From contig CAJNDT010006014.1 in NCBI GenBank assembly GCA_905221615.1, forward strand, positions 170,001-234,000: a stretch of 64,000 nt of DNA, written 5' to 3'. Of the stretch, positions 54,622-64,000 are shown piece by piece (within the stretch, counting starts at the first letter, position 1; every line of letters begins with the position of its first letter). The stretch is from Symbiodinium sp. CCMP2592. Its lineage: Eukaryota; Sar; Dinophyceae; Suessiales; Symbiodiniaceae. The notes below the pieces were generated by a model that was not told the origin of the DNA, did no database searches, and saw only the letters and a program-made list of their open reading frames with translations. The position numbers were made by a program, and so were the translations under genes.

Positions 54622-57012
54622 TGACGCGGTGGCCTCCGCATCATGGAAGCTGTCACCGTACGTTGCTTCTACCTGGCATGGAAACTGGGGCTTGTTCAGG
54701 TGTGCCAGAGCTTTTGGATCACTGAGCTCCGCAACAAGAGAATCTGAAGAGAAACAGCTTCTTATTTAGTGCAAACTCAAACCTGGATCTGCAGCCTTGA
54801 ACTCGAATCCTCGCACTCCCAGCCCCACGCGAATTACCATCCCACCAGCCATGAGTGTGCAAAACAACCTCACATCCATTACAGAAATCCGAATAACTAA
54901 GTAGACTGATGCTGCAACGAATGAAGCGCCCTGTCGTCACTCAGGGTTGTTTAGGATCTTAGACCAGCAGTAAACCATTAACATGCCCATGTCAAGATGG
55001 TCCCCTCGACAAAAATAAGCCTCCATCCTCAACAGACTGCAGCCTAGGCCTAAGCTCCTAAAAATCCCCATGAACCCTAAACCGCTTGCCCCAAAACCCC
55101 GTACTTCCGGAAATGCTACTCCGACATCCTTTAGGCTGGACATGGCTGGGCCCAACTCTTTGCCTTGTCTCCTTCCTTGAGCTCTGCGGGGGGCGCGGCC
55201 TCTTTCTCCTGAATGTAAGCACAGTGCTGGCGTAAGTGCGGTGCCGTCCAAATTTTACGGAGCCTCTAAATTACTCAAGGCCCCTGCCCCCTAGAGTGCC
55301 TTTACAGTCCTTGTTATAGGAATGGCGTGCAGGGGTGGGGGTCCAGTCTAAAGGAGGAACTCAAGTTTTACAACTGCTTCAGTGGTAAGTCTTCCTTTCA
55401 GACTTGAGCCAGCGCCGCTTTAATTACCAAAAACCTCTGCAAACCTGTCCTCTGCTACGCCGTACAAGGTTTAGGGTTTAGGGACACTGAACACATGAGT
55501 GCAGCAGCCGTGCCTGGGAGTCCGGCTTGAGCTTGACTTCAGAAGCATCCAGTTCCGCTTGGGAGCCGTCATGGCCTGAAGGCGGCGATTGCGACTAGTA
55601 CAAACACTATTACTATTACTATCACTATCACTGTCACTATTATGACTATTACCATTATTCGTAGTAATACTAGAACTACTAGTACCTTACTAGTACTTGT
55701 ACTATTACTGATAAGATTCCGATTACTATTACTACTATTTCTAATTACCACGGTTATTCTTATTATTACAATTTGATTCTACCCGTATTTCCGGTATCTT
55801 ACTCCTCCGGGCAGGGCTCAACACTGAGAATATCAAGGGGGGCCTCAATCCGAAAAACGCGAAGCCGGAACCCTAAGGAGCTCTCTCTCTCTGTCTCGGT
55901 CTGCCGTGCCATCTAGCTGCAGGACTGGAACGTGCCCAGAAGCATTCTAGACTTAAGCCTATGACATATATATATATAGAAAATGTGTATATATATATAT
56001 ATACCTGAACCCCCCAACTCATAAAGCAACACACATTCACCTTGTAGTAGCCCTTAAGGGCAACCCTGCAAGGAACCCTTTCCGTGTCCCTTCAAGTCGC
56101 CTTCAACTCCGAAACCCACGAGCCGCCAAGTTGCTCCACTTGAGCCACTTGAGCTTCACTTTGCCATCCTCCATGGACCTTACTGACCACATGTTCCTTA
56201 CAAGTACGGGCCCTATACCCTGATACTATGAGCCCCTCTAATTCGGGTATGTGAACCTTAAACCCCTTTAGGGTTCATTTCGTCTCTAAGGGACATGGAC
56301 AGGACTTCGGCGTCGTAGAAGCTGCTGCCGTACTTGGCCTCGACCTCGGGCCAGAGTACGAGGTTTGAAGTTAGCTTTGTTTGGGCTGCGTTGGAGTTTG
56401 GGGCTTCCGTCTGGGTACCTGAGATTGTATTAGGCTTCATGCCTAGAGTTTGATATTGGAATTGCTTCGTAGGGTTGTTTTGAGCGTTTGGGGTTGCGGG
56501 CTTGGGGTTGTTTCAGACTTTTCCGGGTTTTGGATTCAAGATGATTCAAGTATATTTTGCGGGAGGGGGGTTGGGGGTTTAGGGTTTGAATTGTTCTAGA
56601 ATTTTCGGCTTAGGGTTTGCTTTAAAAGTTTGGGGGTATGGGGTTCCTGTTGCTGCTGTTACGTTGCTGCTGTGCATCACGAGCATCACCTTCATCGCGG
56701 GGATTGTCGCTACCTTTTGTTCGTGGTGTTTGCAAGACCACTCGCGGCATCAACATGCTTGCTGGCCCCCTCTTTACTTTCATCAGTTGCATAGTATTCA
56801 CGATCTCTGGCTCCTAGAACAAATACTGGAAGCCCATACTCTTGACACTAGCTGTTTACACCCATCCATTTTTCCATGCACTTCTAACAGTCCGGCGATA
56901 GCGATTTGTCAAAGGAGAATACTGTTCGGATACTACCAAGTAGCACTAAGACCCTCCGCGCCTTGTCTCCGGCACTGAATTCCACGACTTCTTGTGCATC
57001 TTGCGCCGCCTT
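54622..57012 (-). CDS. two split Tudor/SH3-like repeats, copy 2
   Basis: Exons at 57012-56962 (…SAGDK), 56344-56291 (VEAKYGSSFYDAE…), 55208-55164 (…ELKEGDK) and 54672-54622 (VEATYGDSFHDAE…) are identical in reading to copy 1 and keep the GC donors and AG acceptors. Copy 2 lacks the upstream exons found at 43.4-44.1 kb because its right end is truncated at the (AGT)n tract, so it may not be expressed as a full gene. Confidence 0.52.
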
Positions 57013-57214
57013 CTGCCTTAGGCTCAAGAGTTTCGGAGAGTCCGGCATGCCGGAGAGAGCTGTTCTACTGCAAGGACTTGGATAAAAGGGATGGTGGTAG
57101 ATCAAATACATGGATTCTGAGGGCGTATTTTCCAATTCTTCACACTTTTCCAGCAGATCAAGCCGACCATGTTCATGGTCTGCTACCATGTGGTACTTCA
57201 GGAATGTGTAACGT

Positions 57215-57392
57215 GCAGGGTCCTATCAGAGCTGTGGTAGTCGTAGCAGTAGGCCGTGGTAGTAGTAGTCGTCGTCGTAGTAGTAGAAGAATAGTAGTCG
57301 TCGTGGTGATGGTGGTGGTAGTTGTAGTTGTAGTGAGTTGCAGTAGCAGTAGAGGTTGTAGAGGTGGTGGTAGTAGTCGTAGTCGTAGTCGT

Positions 57393-57454
<62 letters not shown>

Positions 57455-57612
57455 GAGTAGTAGGAGTAGGAGTAGGAGCAGGAGCAGGAGCAGGAGTAGG
57501 AGTAGGAGTAGGAGTCGTCGTCGACGTCGTAGTAGTAGTAGTAGTAGTAGTAGTAGGAGTAGTAGGAGTAGGAGTAGGAGTAGGAGTAGGAGTAGGAGTC
57601 GTCGTCGACGTC

Positions 57613-57646
<34 letters not shown>

Positions 57647-57705
57647 CAGTAGTAGTAGTAGTAGTAGCAGTAGCAGTAGCAGTAGCAGTAGCAGTGCTGA
57701 AGCTG
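57215..57705. repeat. (AGT)n mosaic array, copy 2
   Basis: Same architecture as 39040-39560, with different lengths of the AGT and AGGAGT blocks. Array length is the main difference between the two segment copies. Confidence 0.95.
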
Positions 57706-58052
57706 CAGCGTGATCTAAGGCTTATGGTTCAGGATTGTTCTAGGTTTGGGTTTTTCTCTGGCAAGGTTTAGGCTGTAGGACTCAGCAGCGCTGCACATCA
57801 ATCCCTCTCTTTTCTTGTGGCACTCTCGAAGTCGTCTTGATGCGTGCTTCCGAGTAAAGGGAACTGCTGGAAACAGTACTCATGACTGTATGTATGGATT
57901 TCGGCGCTTCAAACTCGATGATTCTAGGGGGGTGAGATGGTCTAAAAAATGGTGTGGGAACCACGAAAACCTCACAGCCCTGCATTCCTGATCCTAGTGT
58001 GGAGGCATTGTGAAGCCCACCGGCAGCCGAACCCTTTGCTCATACTCCTCAC

Positions 58053-58122
58053 CCAGGCACAGCTCAAGAAGCTTGGCGCCATCCTTTCCACTGATTGGTT
58101 TCTTGGAGACAGCGGCAGGGAC
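58053..58122 (-). CDS. exon-like segment of the duplicated gene, copy 2
   Basis: The same reading (VPAAVSKKPISGKDGAKLLE) and the same acceptor and donor as in copy 1. Confidence 0.4.
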
Positions 58123-59783
58123 CTCGAGGAAGTTTCGAGATTTTCGGGTTTGGGGCTCGAGGATTCAGGTTGCAGGGCTAAGACCGAGTTTTGTAGGGGG
58201 TTTGGGCTTTGGAAAGCAGGAGGGCAAATGAACGGCAGGCCTCCTGGGCTTTAGCGATGGATAAGCTGAACTCATTCCTTTGGGCGCATTTTTGGCTAAG
58301 CATTGTATCAGAGTATACTATTATTATACACGGCACTTCCTTGCGTTCATGGGTCGTACACTGCCCTCAGTACAACGTGGCCGGTCTTCAATCCTTTGAC
58401 GGGTACAGGGTTTAGGGTTAGGGGTTTAGGTTTTAGTCTAGTAGAAATAAGGAGTTTAGAAGGTATAGGGGTCTATTTGTTCGGATATTGGGAAGTCGTC
58501 GCAAGGTTGAACCGTTGCCTCCAGAATCATGCTGGGTTGGCGGGCCTTCGAATGCAGGAGGTGCGGGAGCTCCTGTGCGAGGATTGCAGAGCTTCCGGGA
58601 TAAGACTTGGAAGATGCTGGCACTTCGATGCGACGGGTTCTTATCACTGAGTCGTATGCACAGTGTCTGCGATGTTCGGCAAACCAAACTCACAGGCCGT
58701 GCAAGTTCTCGGGTCCTCTTTCACTTCGGCCGCCCTTTGCTGCGCTACCTATGAAAGGCTCGGGAAAGTCCAGGTAGTACTGGAGTTTCTGAAAGCAGCT
58801 ACGAAGCCTCAAACCGCAAAGAGAGAGCTACAAGTTCAGAGTGGCAGCAGCAGCAAAATGTCGAGCAGCGCACTGCAAGAGTGGTTAATTCATTGGTCAT
58901 CTTTCGTATGGATAGGTGACGTGCCACTGTCAGTGCACGAGGTCTCTTGCAAGAGCTCGATTGACCTTAAATTGAAGAAATGCTTTCTCGGCACTGGTTG
59001 GGGATTGTAGTTTCTGCGCTTTGCTCAGCTACCCATAGCTCATACATCCCAAAAAAAACCTCCTAAAGCCTCAAGTCACACAACGCGCCTTCTTCATGAG
59101 GGCGGCTGCCCTCTCCCGCATGGATACCTCCAGTTTCGACATGCTATGAATACGGTACGGTATTCTTACTTGCCAAGGGCTTCAGAACAGAAGCTCGCAC
59201 ACATGGATGGCACCCCCCCCCCGGCACCCACACCGCCCCCACCGCCCTCACCACGCGCACCACCCCCCACCGCTCTCACCACCCTCACTGCCGCTACCAC
59301 CCTCACCACCGCCACCGGACCTAATTTTCATATCGCCTTTCTTGGCTACACCCGAAAAACCCAGCCCAGACCCGACCACTCAAACCCAGGCCCCATTAGA
59401 CCCAGCCCAAAACCCGACCACTCAAACCCAGACCCTATTAAACCTTGAGGCCCTAAACCCCTAACCGCCACGGAGGGCGCCCTAAACCCCTAACCGCCAC
59501 GGAGGGCGCCCTAAACCTCTAACCGCCACGGAGGGCGAAACCCTATTGCCAGCCTACAACTACTACCCCGCCCCCCACCCCTTCAAAACACCGGCCTCCC
59601 GCTGTCGATTTGTGCGTGTCATCTTTGCGCGGAGCCATGCTTATCTTCTCTGTGTCGTTCCAAGTACTTTGGTACCACACACTTCTCGATTCGTGCGTGT
59701 CATCCTTGCGCAGGAGCCTAATCGGAGAATTCCCTTGGGCATCCTACACCCTAGTGTACTATAGAAATGTTACAAATAAAACA

Positions 59784-60221
59784 CTATGACATGTAATTTT
59801 CTAAACCCCTGATAGCGAGCACTCTGGCAGAGCGACAGTGAAGTCTCCATGGGGGCTGCTCGTCCTCTTGCCTCCTTCTGGGGTCGGCGGCATTGGCGGC
59901 AGCCATTAAATCGGGCAGCGCTCGCTGCCCTGTATGGTCTGAGCTTGGCTCAGCCGAAGGAGGGAGTTTCTGCGAAGCAAAAGCCACGACCGCCTGCACC
60001 GCCGACCCTGCTTCATCCTCCATCGGGCCGCGCGGGCCCTCGCCCGGAGGCTTCTCGGAACGCGCACGTGTTATGCAGCCATTCCCCAACGGGTTTCGCG
60101 GTTTTGAGTTGGTTTGGGAAGCCCCAAAGGGGCGCGCATCATGAGCATCAGCGAGGTTCGGCGGAGCGCGGGTGCGGGCTGCCGACGAGGGCTGAGAGGG
60201 CAAGGGGAGGGGAAAACACAA
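59784..60221 (-). CDS. 145-codon open frame in the right copy, unrecognised
   Basis: A continuous minus-strand frame (QAVVAFASQKLPPSAEPSSD, ALPDLMAAANAADPRRRQED) is open here. In the left copy (41649-42097) an 11-bp tandem duplication (GCCGACCCGCC) at about 41870 breaks it into two. Inside there is a possible acceptor (TTTTGCTTCGCAG) before KLPPSAEPSSDHT, so parts may be exons. There is no domain. Confidence 0.25.
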   Translation of the reverse strand: MCFPLPLPSQPSSAARTRAPPNLADAHDARPFGASQTNSKPRNPLGNGCITRARSEKPPGEGPRGPMEDEAGSAVQAVVAFASQKLPPSAEPSSDHTGQRALPDLMAAANAADPRRRQEDEQPPWRLHCRSARVLAIRGLENYMS

Positions 60222-60384
60222 GGGCGGGTGCGTGCCCTAGCTTCAGGCTTCTACCTGCGCTGCCCGCACCTGGGCGCAGCCCCTAGAATAATGATAAGCA
60301 TAATCAGACGTACCAGTGCCAACAAAACAACAGCAACATTACATAGCAGAAATGCCGCAGACACTAAGCACCACAATGCCAAAC

Positions 60385-60423
60385 CTTCTTGGCATAGAGC
60401 TCCTCCTTTTCGCCGGAGTGCTC
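60385..60423 (-). CDS. short exon-like segment of the duplicated gene, copy 2
   Basis: EHSGEKEELYAKK with the same CACAG acceptor and AAG|GTTTGG donor as 42261-42299. Confidence 0.3.
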
Positions 60424-61143
60424 CTGTGATGGAGATGTCGGACTGGTGCAGGCTTAACGGGACAGGCATAGGCTCGGCAGTCGCAGGTTTGGCAACTGTG
60501 CTTGAAAGACATGAGGTGCAGCGAGCGTAATTAAATCGAAGTTTTTACACCATAGAACGGCAGCAACAAAGCAACAGCCTGCAAGTTTTCGGGGTAAGAC
60601 GTGCAAAAGGGGCTGTTATAATTCGATGCTTTTGCTTCGTTCAATACACGGCATATCACGGTCCTGGATCTTCTGGGTGAGCTTCTTTTCGTTGTCCTCG
60701 CGGCTTCGATCCGAGAACCCAAAGCTTTGGAGAGTTGGTTTCCATTTTCAGGCATGGAGTGGTAGCCCATGGAAGGCCAAGAGAACGACTCTTCGAAGTA
60801 TAGTTTAAAAAGTATAGTATAGATTAGCAAACAAAGTAATCCCCGTAAGGCAGCAAACAGGCTTGGACGACCCGCCCATCATACTGAGCCGGGACACTCA
60901 CATCATAGGCTATTTCAGACAAGATTGCTGTCAAGGTATGAGGGGCCTTGCAGGAGATCGTTGTTGAAAAACAGCAAACAACCCAGTTGGACAAACCCTG
61001 ATTCAGAGGCTCACCACAACTGAGCATAACCACTCCTCTCCTCAGTAGGCTTCCAGTGACGACAGAAAAAACATGCAGCCAAGGTCGAAGTGAGTTTGTG
61101 TTGCGAGGTGGCTCGTGTAGTAGTAGTAGTAGTAGTAGTAGTA

Positions 61144-64000
61144 TCATCACACTCGCTGCGGACGGTGAGGTCGCATTGCGATGACTCGAGCGGTGTCAAC
61201 CGGCGCACTGTGGCGCTCGATCACAGTTGGATCGACTCATCTAGCTACGTAACTACTCTGCCCCGAAGGGCCTATGCTGAGGTTGCAGCACTCCTCATTC
61301 GGTACACAAGGATGTAGTTGGAGGTGGACAGGGCATCTGGAGTGACCGATTGCGCAGGACTGTTGTCGTCAGTGTGATGCCACACGTTCGCTGTGCCTGA
61401 ACGAGGTTTGAGTGCAGCACGGTAGTGCCCACTGACCGTGGTCGGTCCTATATGCTGGACAATCGCCTGAAGCTGATACGTTCTCCAAATGATACCTTCA
61501 GGGGATGAAGGAGTCCATTGTGGGAAAAGGACCTCTGGATCAGCATCTATGCGATGGTCACATTTGGATGCAATGCCCCGTTCATTGCGAAAACGGTTGA
61601 GCTGTACAGCCACAGCTTCAGTGCCTGCAATCAGGGCGTGGCGACGTTTCTGCGAATGCCAGCGATTGATGCAGGACTGAGCAGTGGCGGCAATTGTGCT
61701 AGAGGCGTCCTGCATACCGGAAAGTATGAGTGGGCAGACCCCGCCTTCATCCTGAAGCATGTGGCTGTCGTCAAAGGACTGCCAGAGGCCCTGGAAGCAG
61801 GGCGCATTGAGGACTTGGTGTAGGTGAAGGAGGAAGTCCGCTGCATCATGTTGCCTGGCTGGATTGGACCAGCGTCGCATTGCCTGCCTCCACGGGAGGA
61901 GCGACCAGAGTGTCACTGGCTGTTGTTTGCGTGCCTGGGCGATGAAGCTCTTCAGCGGTTCCCTGTCCAGTACCTGAAAGGAGGAGGGGGTTTGGGACAC
62001 AAGCCAAAGATAAGTAAAAAGGCAGGCATGGGAGTAACAGTAGTTGGAAGGATTGCGGAGCTGCAATGTCGGGAGCAGGGCTGAGGTCTCGGCGGCTGTC
62101 TCGGCATAGGGATGTGCATGGACTGGAGGAGGGTCTGCAGCTGTTGGGCCAAGGCTGATCTCTGGAGGCGATCCGGACGAAGGGTGCAACCGATCATTAG
62201 GAGGGAGGAGTTGTGTGAAAGGAGCTGGAGCAGCTCCCAGAAGCGAGCCGTTTGCTCGCCCCTCCAGCCCACTTCCAATAGCCAGGTCACTGTGCTGCCT
62301 TCCATTTTCTCCTCCAGCTGACGAGTTGCATGGAACCTGTTGAGCAGCTGCGGTTGTACGCTCAGCGTCGCCAGCTCCTTTGCAATCTCCACCACTTTCT
62401 GCGCCGAGAGCGGTTCGCGATCGGGAATGGGCTGCATCACGCCCTCCTTGTTGTTCCATTTGCGGTAGCCGAACCCCGTGGTCGGGTTGTAGAGCTCCAT
62501 TTGGATTGCCTGGTCTCGGGCATCCTCCTGGTCGATGACTTTCTGGGCTCTCTGAGACAGCTCGAGCATCAGTTTCTGCCACAGAATGATGCGCATCGGA
62601 TGAGTGACGGATTCCGGGTCGTTCCACCGCAGCTCGTGCCATCCTTGGGCTGTGGCGAACAGCTTGGGGAGGACAGTGCCCGGGGGCTGAGTGGTGAGGA
62701 AGAGGATCCAGGTGGTGGATTGCTGTAGGACTGAGAGAGCGTCCTCGTGTCTCATGAGGAGTCTGGCCATGGTGTGGCACATGAGAGTGAGGTCGGGACC
62801 TGAAGAAGGCCCGTAGCCCGGTCCTTGTCGCTGCCATGGGGGTTGGGGGTGGTATCCGGATGGACGCCCCCCTTGACGCCTTGGCGGACCTCCCTGAGGG
62901 GAAGGGCGGTTGGCAGGGTTCTGTTGGCCCTGGGCTCCGCGGCCTGTTGAGCCCTTGCCCTTGCCTGGTTGGGTGGCTCCTTTGCTGTTGTCCCTCTGCC
63001 ATTTGGAGGGTCTGTCGGGGACTTCCGTCGATGGAGGATTCGAGGAGTCCGGCATTTCTCCTTGTGGTGGGGGCTCGCTCATCAGTGTCGTCGGGGCCAT
63101 CAGGGGCTGAGGCTGCTTGGGTATCAGCCGGACCTGCGCTTCGATGCTCTTGAGCTCCTGAGTGGCTTCCTCCAGGTCTTCCGGGCTCACCTGGTGCGCA
63201 TTGAACATCGAGGGGAGAGTCATCTCGGACCTGAGGCAGGCGGTTCGAGTGATGTAGCGCATGCGTGGCCTGTAGCAAATGAACCAGGAACAGGACTGCA
63301 CACTCAGTGGCGTGCTTGATAGGCGCTCCTGTTAAGGAGAGGCTGCAGTAGCGACAGGTGCTACCAAGGGCCAAAAGCCTGCGATGAGACTGCATACGTT
63401 GGACGGCCTCCTCACAGCAAGGGATCATTGGGGAGTGTTTAGCTTTAATATGAGCTCGGAGGCCACGCGCTTGGGTCAGCCACTGGTGACAGTACGGGCA
63501 GTGATGGACTGCCTGGGGGAGCATCTTTTTCAGCCAAGAGGCGAGCCTTTCCCAACTTCCGACTAGGTAGAGCTGACATTCAGATCTGTGGTACAGGGGA
63601 GTCGGGTTGAGATTGTGTTTTGGGGGTAGGGCGTTAAAGCCGTCTGGGACCAAAGTTCGGCAGGATTTGGTGGAGATGTGTAGTCGTAAGTTATGCCACG
63701 AATCACATTGTCGGAGGCAGTGTCGGCATTGTGGTAGACCTTCTCGACCGTGCTGCCAAACGAACAGAGCATGTTCATCTGCCGCGAAGTCAGGTAGCGA
63801 GGCCGGGGCCGTGGTAGCATCTGGGTCCATCATGACGACTGGAGTAGAGGAGGCGTGAGCTGGGTCCGGAGCCTGAGCAGGAGGTGGGCGCAAGTCCGAT
63901 GAGGCAGGTGCCTGTCGGACTTGAGCGTGATGGGACTTCCGCATGTGGAGCCGGACGGCCTGAAGGGTGCTATAACCAACTCCGCAGATTGGGCAGTTGA
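61144..64000 (-). mobile_element. LINE-like retroelement, 5' part, truncated
   Basis: The ORF below has the finger-linker-USP order that I recall from non-LTR elements of dinoflagellates. The end of the ORF lies 130 bp from the (AGT)n border of the duplicated segment, so the endonuclease and reverse transcriptase are lost. The 5' end is outside the window. The element assignment rests on memory of such ORFs; no RT is present here to prove it. Confidence 0.55.
61272..64000 (-). CDS. zinc-finger and ubiquitin-hydrolase-like ORF, partial at 5' end, two frameshifts
   Basis: The frame enters from the right edge. Fingers: CPICGVGY... (CX2CX12HX4H, 63940-63998); then, numbered from the Met at 63944, residues 73-95 (CX2CX12HX5C), 149-170 (CX2CX12HX4H) and 197-215 (CX2CX10HX3C). 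The C-terminal part has a USP-type (peptidase C19) Cys box LRNPSNYCYSHACL (Cys 636, codon 62037-62039), QHDAADFLLHL (QDA-x-E-F box), and the His box TTVSGHYRAAL (His 840) with WHHTDDNSP and YILVYRM. Catalytic Cys, His and Asp candidates are all present. Between about 63250 and 62080 the protein-like reading is in another frame (GQQNPANRPSPQGG, MARLLMRHEDALSVLQQSTT, LATLSVQPQLLNRFHATRQL, EVGWRGEQTARFWELLQLL). The outer frame is nevertheless open over all 890 codons. So two compensating frameshifts have occurred. A cysteine-protease role against ubiquitin-like proteins is inferred from the motifs. Confidence 0.75.
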   Translation of the reverse strand, partial: NCPICGVGYSTLQAVRLHMRKSHHAQVRQAPASSDLRPPPAQAPDPAHASSTPVVMMDPDATTAPASLPDFAADEHALFVWQHGREGLPQCRHCLRQCDSWHNLRLHISTKSCRTLVPDGFNALPPKHNLNPTPLYHRSECQLYLVGSWERLASWLKKMLPQAVHHCPYCHQWLTQARGLRAHIKAKHSPMIPCCEEAVQRMQSHRRLLALGSTCRYCSLSLTGAPIKHATECAVLFLVHLLQATHALHHSNRLPQVRDDSPLDVQCAPGEPGRPGGSHSGAQEHRSAGPADTQAASAPDGPDDTDERAPTTRRNAGLLESSIDGSPRQTLQMAEGQQQRSHPTRQGQGLNRPRSPGPTEPCQPPFPSGRSAKASRGASIRIPPPTPMAATRTGLRAFFRSRPHSHVPHHGQTPHETRGRSLSPTAIHHLDPLPHHSAPGHCPPQAVRHSPRMARAAVERPGIRHSSDAHHSVAETDARAVSESPESHRPGGCPRPGNPNGALQPDHGVRLPQMEQQGGRDAAHSRSRTALGAESGGDCKGAGDAERTTAAAQQVPCNSSAGGENGRQHSDLAIGSGLEGRANGSLLGAAPAPFTQLLPPNDRLHPSSGSPPEISLGPTAADPPPVHAHPYAETAAETSALLPTLQLRNPSNYCYSHACLFTYLWLVSQTPSSFQVLDREPLKSFIAQARKQQPVTLWSLLPWRQAMRRWSNPARQHDAADFLLHLHQVLNAPCFQGLWQSFDDSHMLQDEGGVCPLILSGMQDASSTIAATAQSCINRWHSQKRRHALIAGTEAVAVQLNRFRNERGIASKCDHRIDADPEVLFPQWTPSSPEGIIWRTYQLQAIVQHIGPTTVSGHYRAALKPRSGTANVWHHTDDNSPAQSVTPDALSTSNYILVYRMRSAATSA

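Larger units (their letters stand above)
53017..61143. repeat. segmental duplication, right copy (~8.1 kb)
   Basis: The counterpart of 35048-42990. The left end starts inside a 107-bp unit right after a 9-bp minisatellite. The right end is a (AGT)9 stub followed directly by the LINE-like element. Noted differences: shorter (AT)n at 55972-56004, shorter (AGT)n at 57215-57705, loss of 11 bp at 60003, loss of about 11 bp at 59064, and few substitutions. Confidence 0.93.

Noticed and set aside
62330..62728. plus-strand frames opposite the finger-USP ORF
   Set aside because: Shadow frames of a coding minus strand; no motif.

Overview
The window looks like nuclear DNA of a dinoflagellate, probably from the Symbiodiniaceae or a relative. 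This is inferred from content, not from a marker gene. The signs are: a Ty1/copia-type gag-pol with CCCH fingers in gag; a retroelement ORF that joins C2H2-like fingers to a ubiquitin-hydrolase-like domain, an architecture I recall from dinoflagellate LINE-like elements; short exons whose introns repeatedly start with GC instead of GT; scattered CCCTAAA/TTTAGGG motifs; and very large amounts of simple and tandem repeat. Nothing looks bacterial or viral. Almost every long open frame is either transposon-derived or a tandem repeat whose unit happens to lack stops.

Layout. 1-4.4 kb: repeat-rich DNA with a (TA)n tract, a C-rich array whose header occurs eight times, (TA)n(TC)n, a CATCAC-rich tract and a G-rich tract. 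4.9-5.8 kb, minus strand: exons of a CobW/P47K-type metal-chaperone GTPase, recognisable by Walker A, NEFG and CLCC motifs, with GC-AG introns; the 3' half of the gene is missing. 7.7-22.9 kb, minus strand: a chimeric copia-type LTR retrotransposon carrying three LTRs. The right part holds gag, a truncated protease-integrase junction and half of RT. A second LTR interrupts that RT and starts another element with gag, RT and RNase H. Downstream of its pol lies a long, decayed accessory region with two copies of a protein that carries a zinc knuckle and a domain resembling the KptA/Tpt1 or ADP-ribosyltransferase fold. 23-34.9 kb: minisatellites, two copies of the N-terminal exon of a plastid-type FtsH, a few orphan exons and microsatellites.

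35.0-43.0 kb and 53.0-61.1 kb are nearly identical copies of an ~8.1 kb segment; a third, shorter copy of its right edge and flank sits at 45.75-46.7 kb. The segment carries minus-strand exons of a gene with two Tudor/SH3-like repeats, each split by an intron at the same point (GDK|VEA). Between the copies lies an array complex: 9-bp (GAGTGGAGC)n blocks in higher-order units on both sides, enclosing ~3.5 kb of a 42-44 bp repeat that is open in all three forward frames and continues as a ~0.5 kb inverted arm. 61.2-64 kb, minus strand: the 5' part of a LINE-like element whose ORF (zinc fingers, linker, USP-like domain) runs off the window edge. Its right-hand neighbour is outside the window and its left end abuts the duplicated segment at an (AGT)n tract.

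Functionally, the only recognisable host genes are fragments: CobW GTPase, FtsH N-terminus and the Tudor-like gene. The rest is mobile or satellite DNA. All coordinates of exons are from reading by eye, and splice sites are predictions.
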